NCBI GenBank assembly: GCA_023079485.1
Contig: CM041084.1
Span: forward strand, 18,938,609 to 19,002,608
DNA: 64,000 bases
Direction: 5' to 3'
Source of the DNA: Archilochus colubris
Taxonomy: Eukaryota > Chordata > Aves > Apodiformes > Trochilidae
The notes under the pieces are model-generated. The model was not told the origin of the DNA. It saw only the letters and a list, made by a program, of their open reading frames with translations, and did no database searches. How positions within the stretch are numbered: the stretch's first letter is position 1; each line of letters starts with the position of its first letter. The position numbers and the translations under genes are program-made. Below are positions 26,201 to 37,048 of the stretch, in pieces.

Positions 26201-29200
26201 GCCTCTCAACATATAGCAAACATAGGGTGGCCAAGCAAGAGGAGGGTGGTTCTGTAATCCCAGCTGTTGTCCTTGTACTAGATTTTGCGGCTACTACAGA
26301 GTATGTGTCCTCTCCTAGCTGTCTAGTCTCATGCTTAGGTGAGATGAAATGTGCCAGTGGTTTTCCCTGTAGAAGCAACACAGGATCCTGAGCTCTAAGC
26401 CAGCCTGAGTTGGGCTTTTAAGGTCCCAAGAAAAGTCAGAGCTCAGACATGTTCTGCTGGTTAGTGCACTGGGTTTTGGACATCCCTTGTGTGGTACTGG
26501 GATTATTTCCCTGGGAAACTTAAGAAACTTCAGTTCCAGGCTTTGGGTTTTGGCTTATCACCCCGCAAAAATACACCAGAGCTGGAGCCTGACAAACTCT
26601 TTGGCTTTAAATTCAGGATATTTTGACTTGGTACTCAAACTACCCAGGCTGTTGACACGACATACCTAAGCTGTTAGATGGTAACAAAGTGAATATAATC
26701 TTATTGTGAGTTACTGTGGGTATAAATCACAATGACAGAAACTATTTGTTTACCAAAATACAGTGATGAAAGAGATAACAGAAAGCTTCACAAAGAGTTG
26801 CTGATTTGATGAATATCTTTGGGAGGAAGGAGAAGAATCACTACCAGATCAGCACTAGAGAAGTATACCAAGACAGTTTGATTAATAGAAAAATATTACC
26901 TGAATAACTGCAGACATAACATGAATTTTTATAATTCTGAAGTTTTATAAAATACAAGCCAGAAAATTAGAAATACATGGTATTTGTTTCTTAAAAAAAA
27001 AAATCTGAATGAGGAATATTCAGAGCAAGTCAGTTAAGTTTTGAGTAAGAGTGAAAATAAGAGACAGTCATATTATTAGATTTGGGAAAGCTAACATTTT
27101 TAACATAAAATGTGTTAAAAGTTATGTAATTCTGTACATAATTCAGCAGGACTTACTGATAAATTAGCTTGCTTGACCAAATATATCTCTGTGGCAATGA
27201 TAAATTATTATTTTTGGCCCATCACTTCCTGTCTTGAAAAATTGCATTAAGCAGCAAAAAATACAGAAAGCAAAGCATATTGGAAATTTTTTCTCATACA
27301 TTTTAATAGCAAAACCTTTTTACTGGATTTCTTAGCCTGTCTGAGTTTTTTTTCTTTGCTAAAGAATACAAATAACTTTCATTAGCTAAATTTATAAGAT
27401 TATGGGGCTCATCTGAATTGATTTCTGTGAACAAATTGGTAAGCTGGAAATAAACTAGTGACATTTTTTAAATGATAAATTCTGTTTTAGGAATAAAAAG
27501 TTTTACAATAGAACAATTAGTTTTGCTTGTAGTTAAATAAGGAAAACATAGTTGCTTAGAAGCTAACTGCTTTAAATATAGCCATATTCATAAACCTGTG
27601 CAATATAAGTCTATCTTTAGATAATGAATAGTGACAAGATTCTGAATACTTCATTCCCACATCTGTTTGCTGGTACCATGGATTGCACACCACCTGCACA
27701 CCTGGTGACTTCCAGCTCCTAAACATAGTTTAGTATGAAATGAGGCACAAATAGACACATGTGCACTATTAGTAGCAACTGAGACAGATGGAAAAGCTGC
27801 ATATCAAATGTTGTAAAACACATGAGTAAATTGGTGTGAGTAACATTTGGGGGGAAAATGAATAAATTTACTACCTTTTTTGAGAATCTCATCAATGGTC
27901 AATATACCTGGAGAAGGCTAATTTGGCCAGCACCTGCTTCTGCTGGTGGTTGTCTGAAATTATTGTGTTTCTCAGAACCCTAAACCTACTAAAACTTTAC
28001 TTGTCATGGCTCTAGGCTGACTCTTATGACTGTCACTACAGATCTTGCTTTACTATCTCACAACTGTTAAGACTATTCCAGGCGTTTACCTGGTGTGATC
28101 AGAGGCTGCTTTTCTGAGTCTTTCCTGGTATGTCTGTAAACCTATGGTGACATTTAGTACCAAGACAACATGCACAGTCCCGTGCCACACACACTTGATA
28201 TGTGCTTAAAACTGTTTGCACAGGTATTGCTATGGTAGTACAAGCTCTTGAAGAATACTAATAACTATTTAAATTTGATTTAAATATTTAAGTTGTATGT
28301 ATAAAGATGGACTGGCTGGATACAGTTTATTGGTTGCATAGCAAGAACTTTTATTCACCAAGAATAGTTTATTTTTTTCTAGATTGTTTTGGCACAGGAC
28401 AGACCATCAAGTTTAATCATCTGGAAAATTTCAGGTAGGATGCTCAAGAATTTGAGCATAATATGTAGGTAAAGCAAGTGTCATAGTTGGAAACAATTTT
28501 TTTTAACTTTGCATACTGGGGCTAAAAAAGGGTAGAGTTAAATCTGTAGGATGCTCTAGTCAAAGGTCCAAACCAGCCATAATTAATTGCAAGAGTATGT
28601 ATTCAAAGGATAAACTCTGTTTTATGATAATTTCACCCCTCTCAATCACTTTCGTATGCTGTATGGCACCTGGGGTAGATGTTGTTTTACCATGGACCTG
28701 CTTGCTTTTGACATATCTATGAAAGCCATGACAGGTATTTCAGAAGCACATCGGTATTTTTTTATATAATTGAAAACATTTTTATGTATGCTTAGTTTTG
28801 GAAAGAGGATGTGTATGGTAGAGGGCTTAGCAGTAGTAAAAAGCCTGTGAACTCAGTCTATGTGGGAAGTTCAGACTTAAGCCAACAAGAGGTCCCTGGT
28901 GAAGAAAAGCGCTGCTGGAAATCCAGCACGAAATGCAAAGCACTTGCAACCTCTACCTCCTCTGGGAACTGTGTGTGTGGGTATCTGAAAGCACAGTTGG
29001 CTCTGCTTGAAAAGGTTGCTTGGAGCTTAATTCTGCCATGAGATATTGGCATCTGGCTCTGATTGCAGTCAATGGGAGTCCTCTGTATGCATCTGAGGGC
29101 ACAGTATGACCCAACCTGCATGTTTTCTCTCAATATATTTTTATGCTATGGCACTGCTGAGTAGGGACCATCTCAAACAATCATTCATTTTAAGAACCAT

Positions 29201-31059
29201 CTGTAAAGAAAGCTATTCCTGTGTTTTCTTTCATTCTCTGAGTATTTAGCCTTCTTTCATTACTTCCATTCCTGATGTAGCTGGATTTATTAAGCTACTA
29301 TATGCTCAGATCACAGTCTATGAAAATTAAAACTTCAATCTAAAAGAAAAAATAATGATGTAGATAGTGTAAGTACAAGACAATAGCACAAGCAGATAGA
29401 CATGATAGACGTGGTATATTTCATTTTTTGTCCATCTTCTCAAAGATAAAGAACAGTTAAATCAAATTAAAAATGTGGAAAGATTTTTCTTTGAGCCACA
29501 TTGAGCAGTCAGGTCTGAAATTCAAGCCATACTATATTCCTGAAGCAGATAATATCAGTGATGAAGTATTTGTATCAGGAGTAAATGGTTCCTGTAAAAT
29601 AATAAACAGATTTAATGGGCCAAATGATGATAAGGTGTTTTTCATGGATATGCCAGAGGCAGAAATTATTTTTTTAGAATTGGAGTCCTAACTTAAAATT
29701 CCTATGGTAAAACTCCAGAAGGCTTGAGGCTGATGGCAGTCTTGTGATTACTGTGATGGAAACCGAAGTGTGACAGTAAAAGCTGAATGCTCCACATCTT
29801 GTTTAAATATTCTTTAGGATGGGTAATGCTGAAAGTACTCAAAGCTTGTGATCGCAGGATCACTGTGCTTACAGCTGAGGCTGCTGCTGGGCAAAGCTCC
29901 TTTGGGCAGAAGATTTACAGCCTTAGCCTGTGTATGAAGATGATTTATGAATTTTTTTTTCTTAAATTTAAATATTCAAAATCTTCCTCTTGTTTTGAGT
30001 TCATGAACTCCTTTTTTTCTCTAGGTATACAGAGCACAAGATCCTCTTTTATCTCTTCTTTCCCACAGAGCCAGTTACCTTCTCTGGAGCCTGATCAGAA
30101 GGAGCCTCCACCTGATAGATTTGCCCAAGCCTCAGTTTTCTGTTGCCTGAGTTTGTTATAGTGCATTTGAACTATCTTCTCTTGCCTTAAAGTTTTCTGA
30201 AAAATTATTTTTCTGAAAGCTTTCTTAGGGGTACCCAGTTTCAGGAGTCATGGCCACTTAAAGCTAGATAGAGATAACTCTCTAATATTAGTTGACAAAA
30301 TACATAAATATGCTGTTGCTGTAACAGGACCTTAGTATGACACCAGGATTTGTTGTGCAATAGGGCAAGAATGAGGCACCTCAGCAAAGTTTCTCTAGGG
30401 ACCATGTTTCTGGCTGCATGTAGTCCACAGAAAAGGAATATCTGTGCATCTGCCCACCTCTGTCATTGGAGCACACATCAACAAGCTATGGTTCCAGAGA
30501 GGGAAGTCTACACAAGAGGACAGAGACCAAGATTTAGGAATCTTTAATGAAAAAAGGTTTTTTCTCTGTATAGAATGCAATGATGCCTTGTGAACAAGGA
30601 AAGCTGGCCTTGATGAGCTGTTATCTCCTCTTTACTCCAGTATCACTTGTTCCTTTATACACCAGATTCCTGATTTACAAGGAGGCAGGGGGCTGTTTGC
30701 TCTGAAGAATCAAAATCCTCTGTTGCTTCCAAAATTCTGAGATTAGCCCTCAGTTCTACTGCTTGCAATATGGAAAATGTCTCCAGCCCTTCTCCCTGAA
30801 GAGCAGGTGTCACAGCCAAGGGAGACAGATAACCGTCCATCAGAGTATTGATGGAGGATTTATTGTGTCAACAACTGCTTGCAATGCCGATGTCCAGTGA
30901 TCCCCCACTCTGTATCAAAGCAAGGTAGAGCTGCCACAGGACTTTCCTGTCTTATTACCCAGCTGAAAAATGCTCTAAATGATCTTGCCTTTAACACTTT
31001 GATGACCTGATGGGCAAAGAGAGAGGAGGAAGACTCAGCTTATAGAGGGAAGAGCTGGA
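23263..31059. other. AT-rich non-coding DNA, one unassigned ORF
   Basis: Mostly unique AT-rich sequence without a recognised gene. The only segment with coding-like composition is the 72-codon frame at 29473-29691, listed separately. A small palindrome (GTGATC/GATCAC around a GCAG loop) occurs near 29849-29864. The 124-codon frame from 29787 has no recognisable domain. Confidence 0.55.
29473..29691 (+). other. Unassigned 72-codon ORF; coding-like composition, possibly exon or pseudogene remnant
   Basis: This short frame is unusual for the window because about a third of its codons begin with G (many GAT, GAA, GAG, GTA, GGA). That is typical of real coding sequence and unlike the Phe/Leu/Ser/Lys-rich chance frames elsewhere. 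The predicted peptide is acidic in its second half (PEADNISDEVF, then MPEAEIIFLELES). An in-frame stop lies 12 bp upstream of the ATG. A pyrimidine-rich stretch ending in CAAAG at about 29442 resembles a 3' splice site, and another frame is open just after it, so a frameshifted exon or retrocopy is possible. I do not recognise the peptide, and no signal peptide, membrane segment or domain is evident. A chance ORF remains quite possible. Confidence 0.25.
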
Positions 31060-31069
31060 CAACCAGGTC

Positions 31070-31146
31070 TGACCTTGTAGCTGATCTTATTTTGAAGAGG
31101 AGATTAGACTCGAGATATTCTGAGGTCCCTTCCAGCTTTAATTATC
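31070..31146 (+). mobile_element. Decayed CR1 LINE 3'-end fragment
   Basis: The segment matches the 3' untranslated end of avian CR1 as I know it: a TTGA-AGAG-AGATTAGACT block, then GATATTCTGAGGTCCCTTCCAGC, corresponding to the conserved 'ttggactagatgatctc..aggtcccttccaacc' part of the family (paraphrased from memory, with mismatches). The terminal ATTCTRTG repeat is missing or decayed. It may extend further 5' into the less conserved sequence before 31070. It is non-coding and older than the copy near 61 kb, judging by mismatches. Confidence 0.65.
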
Positions 31147-31527
31147 AAATGGTCTTACAAGGACAGTACTCCAAATACCTTTTCAGCTGATTGAGATTTC
31201 AGGCAGCTGCAGGAAAAGTCAGTATGTGAATATTCAGATACCAGGTTTTTCTAAAGAGAGCACAAAATCTCATATAAGTGAAAGTATTTTTTGTAAAAAT
31301 CCCATCAGAACAGAAAGGTGTCATCTTTGCTGTGAGATTTTTATAACTGTAATTTACTATTATCTGTTCCATAATACTGAGCAGAATTCAGTTCTATTTG
31401 CTCTGTCTCCTTGGAAGCATTCATCTCTGAAAGGTGGAAGTTCACACCAAGCATAAAAGGAATTTGGGAGTTTTCTAATTATCTGGTGACCTCTTTCTTT
31501 GGCTTTGCTTTTTTTTTTTTTTTTAAT

Positions 31528-31597
31528 CTTTTTTCTTTTTTTTCCTTTCTTTTAAAAATATATATATATTTACAGGGAAGAAAAAAAAAGAAAAAAG
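31528..31597. repeat. 16-bp perfect homopyrimidine/homopurine inverted repeat
   Basis: The left arm at 31528-31543 (C, six T, C, eight T) is exactly complementary to the right arm at 31582-31597 (eight A, G, six A, G). The 38-nt spacer contains a TATATATATA segment. A 16-nt T run lies just upstream (31509-31524). The arms could be two opposed retroposon tails or simple-sequence drift; no adjoining element is recognisable. Confidence 0.8.
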
Positions 31598-32985
31598 AAG
31601 ACAGACTTTCAGAATACAGTCCTCAGGTTCTGGATGATACTGATGGTACTTGCTAATTGCTTGGTCTCCGTTGTAAATGAAACATGAAGTAGATTTTAGT
31701 ACAAAAATTATATGGTCTTCATGAATTTTTCCTTTGCTTTAGAAATCCCCAGTAACTAGTGAATTGAATGTTACAATGACTTCAAATAAAAATATCAAAA
31801 TACCCTGTCCTAAAAAAGGAAAAAGTGAATGCAGACTTTTCCTATGGCATACATTCTGCAAATTAGGTTTTTTTAAATTTTATTTTTCTTTCTGATTTTG
31901 TTACTTTCCAGTTGCAGAAACCATTGTTAGAACCTTGATGAATATAGGAAAAGGAAAATCAACACGTTTCTTTGGAGGAAATGCAAATATTTTAGTTGCA
32001 AACTGGCTTATCTAGAAATGTCATCAAGTTCATCAGTAATTAAAAAAAAAAAAAGTCTTAATCTCTGAGGAAGTCTTATTGTGGGAATCAAAGATTCTTC
32101 TCAAATTTTTTTACTGTCTTCCTATCTCTCTTACTATAAAAGTAAATAAGTTACAGATGAAAACAAAAAGTTGAAAAAAACACTGTGAAAGGAATTTGAA
32201 GAGTTCAAAATAGATATGAAGGATAAATATGTCTTTTGTGTATTAGTAAAAGAAGAGAGAAGGACAAAATTATTTATTCCCAGTTTTTTGAAACATGAGA
32301 TCCAAAGTATAAAACCACAAAGAACTTAAGGAAGTATCACCTCACATTTTCATCTTCAACTTTTTTTTCTCAGAATGACATTCTTACAACTAACAAAATT
32401 GCCCATGAGATAGATAAAAAGCAGATCCTGACACTTATTCTAACAATTTATTATCTCATGGGGGTGCACTATGCCTTTGCTATTAAATTACCTTTCTCAG
32501 CTTCTCATTTATTTATTTATTTTTCATTTAAAAACTCTCTGACACTTCTGGTTTTTTTGTTTAGGGAAACGACTCACAAAGATATGTATAATCCCACCAG
32601 AATAAGTAAAGTGTTGGCTGAAAAAAGCTTCATTATCAATAGAATTCTGTGAGTGTAATGTCATCTGAGAATACAGAGTGAGTGCCTTTTCAGCTTCACA
32701 TTTCTGGTATGTTTCCATTAAAATTCCCTAAATGTTTTATCAAGGTTTGTGCATTTTCTATGTGACTGGGCATGCACAATCTATTTTCATTGTAAACCAT
32801 CTTAAAAAACCTCTCAAATCACTGCTTAGCACTTTTGTGATGGGCTCAGTTGTGTCTCACTGGCAGTGTTAAGTGTGTATATAACATAATGTTATCATTT
32901 ATCAGTAAAAGCTTTCTGTTTAGGCAAAGGTGCTAAGGCATCATCGAGATCTGTATTCCAATAAATATATCAATTTAAATGGCTC

Positions 32986-33010
32986 ATACCCCAGCAGCTG
33001 TTGGGGGTAT
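32986..33010. repeat. Short GC-rich hairpin
   Basis: ATACCCC at the left and GGGGTAT at the right border a centre containing CAGCTG, giving an imperfect stem with one mismatch or bulge. It stands out from the AT-rich surroundings. No function is inferred. Confidence 0.6.
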
Positions 33011-36000
33011 TACATGGAGGGCTAAGGCACAGGATACAAACTCTGCTTGGTTGATCATTGCCTGGAAGAAGAGAGACTTCTTTTCTTTGGAGATTGCAGT
33101 GTCTGAAGGTTATGTTAATTGTTTAATCTGTTTTGACAAAAATCTGATTAAGTAATTGAGTCAGATAGGATGCACGTTTGGGGAAATTTTATTAAACTCA
33201 ATCTCTAGTCTAGTGAAAGCCTTCCAACTGCTTTTCTTTGCATAGCTGGGATACTTGATCAGTGATTGTATTGAGCTTTCAGATCAGAGGCATGCAAGGC
33301 TTCTAGGAGAGAGAGGAAATATAGTGTGTCTCCAGAGAAATGCATTCTACCTTTGAGGTTAAGACTTCAAAAAAGTCCTTGGATTCAGCATGTTCACATG
33401 TGGTTGATGGTGATTTTTCTCCCTACAATACATCTGAGGTTTTCTGGGGGTCTGATGAAGATCGATGATCTGTTACGTCCTTTCACCAACTAGGTTTTGA
33501 ATTTCTACAGACCAGCTTACCTGAAAAGAAAAAAATGCCATTCTTATTCATTGCCACAACAGCAACTATGTACATTAGTGTTGTAAATGCTTTTCCATTG
33601 ATCACTGCACCTGCCAACATGACAATATAACTTCCTTTTCATGCTTTCATTTTTTTTCTTGTCCCATTAGCACAGATAATTATTACCTTTGCAGAGATTA
33701 ATGGAATTCAATTCTTCCAATTAATATATTGGTCATACAAATGGTATACATGTTTCTCAATTTTAACAGTACTTGAATTAAAAAGACATTTCTTGTTCAA
33801 AGATCCACTCAGATATCTCTCTGTGATATTATTTCCCACTGATTCATCCCTACTATACATTTTGAACAATACAACTTGAAAGCTTGTATTTGAAAGGAAT
33901 AACTATATTGTGATGTCTGTATCAAACTATTACAATTCATAAGTGGAAATTATATTATTTTTAAATGCCAACACAATGCAGTTGGTCTGGATTTTTAACA
34001 TAGTTAGTGCTTTTAATTTCCTCTCTCAGTGATTCTACAGCTAGGAAGTATGCAATTATTTCATTAATTAAGAGATTCAGAAAAGGCTATCTGGCTTTTT
34101 CTGAACACTAGCTCTTCATTCTTGGCAGTCATATCATACAAAATGAAGTATCATATAAGAGTTTCATCTCAGAACATTCTCATTAATGAGAACTCTTTCG
34201 TAAGTGGTCGTGGGAGCAGCAGCAAGGTTTTACCATTCCCCATTCAAATTACCTAACTTTTGTTTGGAAAAAAAAAAGATGAGGATTGGAAATAAGCAGA
34301 AGCAGAAGTGGAAGTAAGGAACAACATTTTTGCTCTTCTTAATTTTGTTTGTTTGTTTTTCCAGTTCTCTTTCTTGGGTATGGACATGAGGACAAAGTTT
34401 CCTTGTAATCTGCTGGGTTTATGGCAGAGATGGGAGCAATGCTTTAAGTGACATTGTCCAATTCCAGTTTCTGAGACAGTTAACAAATACTTAAACTTTT
34501 AGCCAAAACATCACTCAATTAGGATGATGTATTCCATTTCAGGTATTTGCCTAAGCCAAAAAGCACCCCTGTGTCAAGCAGCAGAGCAGATGAAATGCAT
34601 TGTTCTGCCACATTGTCTTTGAAGTGCTCCAGCTCTATATCTAGAACTGAGCAGGAATCTAAATTAACTCTGTCATTACCTCCATATCTCTATATAGGAA
34701 GTAAGAAGTATTTATTCCTGTTATAGCTCATCCAAAAAAATTGATACTTTATTTTTTTTCTCCTTGAAACTAATGCAGTGTAGGTTGATTGTGATTATGT
34801 TTTTATTGATATAAATAGTTGATTTCTGTGCCTCATCCAGTATCCTGATAATATAATAGTATATTTTCAGAACTATGAATTCCTTCAGGCAGGAAAAATA
34901 TTTTCATTTCCAAAACTTTTTCCTGATCATTGATCTGTCACTTCGTAAAAGTAAAGAAATTAAAATAAACCACAACTATGAAAAGCTACTCTGGGCCTGA
35001 AAAAAATACTGCAATAGCTTCACTCTAGGAAAATAGAAGGTGAACCACCTATTGAAGGGATCCTGCAATTGAAAAGTAGAGACTGTTTTCTTCCAATGTT
35101 TTAAAACAATGAAAGTCTTGTCATCAAGTTAACTCAGTGACACTACCTCTTCAGGGAGGTTTAATTTCCAAGGCTGAGAAGATAAAGAAGGGGCAGAATG
35201 TCAGGACCATCATTTCCACAGTTCAAGGGCTCAGTTGAGGTTGTCAGGGAGATAAGTCTGTGGATGGGTAGGAAACTACAATTATCATTAGGGCTCTTGT
35301 GGAATACAGAACCTGGTTAGCCCTGCCCAGAAGGTTAACAGCTTGTTCAGCCTTTTTAGATCCACAAACATGAATGAACTTGTGTCATTGCTGCTGAATG
35401 GGTTTTACAAAATTAATTTTAAAAAAATGAATTGCATTCAGTATGATTGATGCTGCGGTGCAAAGAAAGGATGAGGAATGGATGGAGTAATTTGCTTTCA
35501 CTTGCAGAAAAATAGAGCTGCACTGAAAATCTATCAGGGGAAAATTAAAGAAAGGCTGAAATAAGCACCCATGTTCGTCTTCTTCAGCAGCAATACTGAA
35601 ACTGAAAAAGCGAAGGCTTTGAAAATTTGAAATGTTAATGAATAATAGGAAAGAATAACCAGTTAAATTTAATTTTGATATTGTATATAAAATGATGTTC
35701 TATCAATAGAATAGACCATGTGACAATTTTTCTTTTCATTTGTATCACAGGATTGCTTCCTTTCATTTTACAAAAAAGCGCTGTTTTGTTACACCTTAGC
35801 AAGCATACTTACTGTGATGCAAATATTGATCTCTATCTCATTTGATCTATATTTTAGTGAATTTCATAGGTTTTGCACTTGGCTCTTAGTTACATTCATA
35901 AGAAATATTCTGCATACAAGAGGGGAAATCTGAATCTGTTGCCTCAGTGATTTTACTGCATACATCTGCTACCATGGAATATCTAAATAGATTGCATTTT

Positions 36001-36649
36001 TAAGTTGTCATGAATCAAAGATGAAAACTAAGCATGAAAATTATTTTCATGTATTTTAAGACTGATATTAAAAAACAGAGGCCTTAATTTCTCTTGAAAA
36101 GGAAGCGATAGTTGTTTTCAGTGTGAAAAGGAATAATAAATGGTTTTTCCATCAGTTTACTTAAATTATTTTCATTTAAAATTATATTAATTAGCAGGCT
36201 TTGTTAAGCACATGGCAGTCTGCCTATTTCCTTACTAAAATAAATGGATGTTTAAAATTGAAAGCACAGGGCTTAATTCCAAAATGAGGGACCAGATCCA
36301 GTGAACCACTTGAACTGGCTCTGCAGAGGCTCTTGTGTGACAAGGCTGAAGCTGCTTTACCCACTCTGGAAGAGAAAACTGCATGCTGCTCCTAAGCTCT
36401 CTATTGCAATAGTGAATAGAACATGCATACCTCAGAATAATATGCAAACCCCTCACCTTATTTGGGTAGGAAGCTGCTGAAACCTGTGCAGAGACATTTC
36501 AAGGCAGGCAAATGGAAGCAGAGCCCAAGGCACATTCTGCAATGTCATCTCCTTTCATGACATGGATGCCTCTGGTGCCTTTGAATCCAAAAGTCAGACC
36601 TCCATTTGAAAAATCTACTATTTTTCTTCCGAAAGAGTTGAATCTCTCT

Positions 36650-37048
36650 CCTAGCCTGAAGGAAGATTATCTAGTTCCAGCCCCCCTTTGAGGACTCCTA
36701 CTAGATCTGGTTGCTTAAACTCCTCCCAGCCTGGCCTTAAACTCTTCCAGGGATGGCGCATCTACAGCCTCCCTGGGTAACCTGTTCTAGTGTCTCGCCA
36801 CCCTCACAGTAAGGAATTTCTTATTATTTAAATTATTTCCCCTTGTCCTGTCCTTACATGTTCTGCTAAAAAGGCCCTCCACAGATTTCCTGTAGGTCCC
36901 CTTCAGGTACTGGAAAGTTGCTCTAAGATCTCCCTGGAGCCTCTTCTTCAGGCTGGACAAGCCCAACTCTCTCAGCCTGTCTTCATAGGAGAGATGCTCC
37001 AGCCTGCTGATCATCTTTGTGGCCCTCCTCTGGTCTTGCTCCAAGACA
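36650..37048 (-). mobile_element. CR1 LINE 3' fragment (ORF2 C-terminus plus 3' UTR), antisense
   Basis: Read on the minus strand, this is the 3' part of a CR1 retrotransposon. The frame at 37044-36787 encodes 85 residues with the conserved C-terminal ORF2 series QRRATKM, LEHLSYEDRLRELGL, LKKRLQGDL and KDRTRGN, which lies after the reverse-transcriptase core. It is followed on the minus strand by the UTR, including the segment complementary to ATCTAGTTCCAGCCCCCC. The 5' end is truncated, as usual for CR1, and the ATTCTRTG tail is not preserved. Compared with the copy near 61 kb it seems to belong to a different subfamily and is more diverged. It has no reverse-transcriptase domain and cannot be autonomous. 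Confidence 0.92.

Larger units (their letters stand above)
31147..36649. other. AT-rich non-coding DNA, no gene recognised
   Basis: No supported gene. It contains a polypyrimidine/polypurine inverted repeat (31528-31597, listed separately) and a GC-rich hairpin at 32986-33010, with ATACCCC and GGGGTAT arms around a CAGCTG-containing centre. The remainder looks like unique sequence with short homopolymer runs. Confidence 0.6.

Noticed and set aside
29787..30161. 124-codon plus-strand frame
   Set aside because: Composition is low-complexity Phe/Ser/Leu-rich, with no domain and no splice context.
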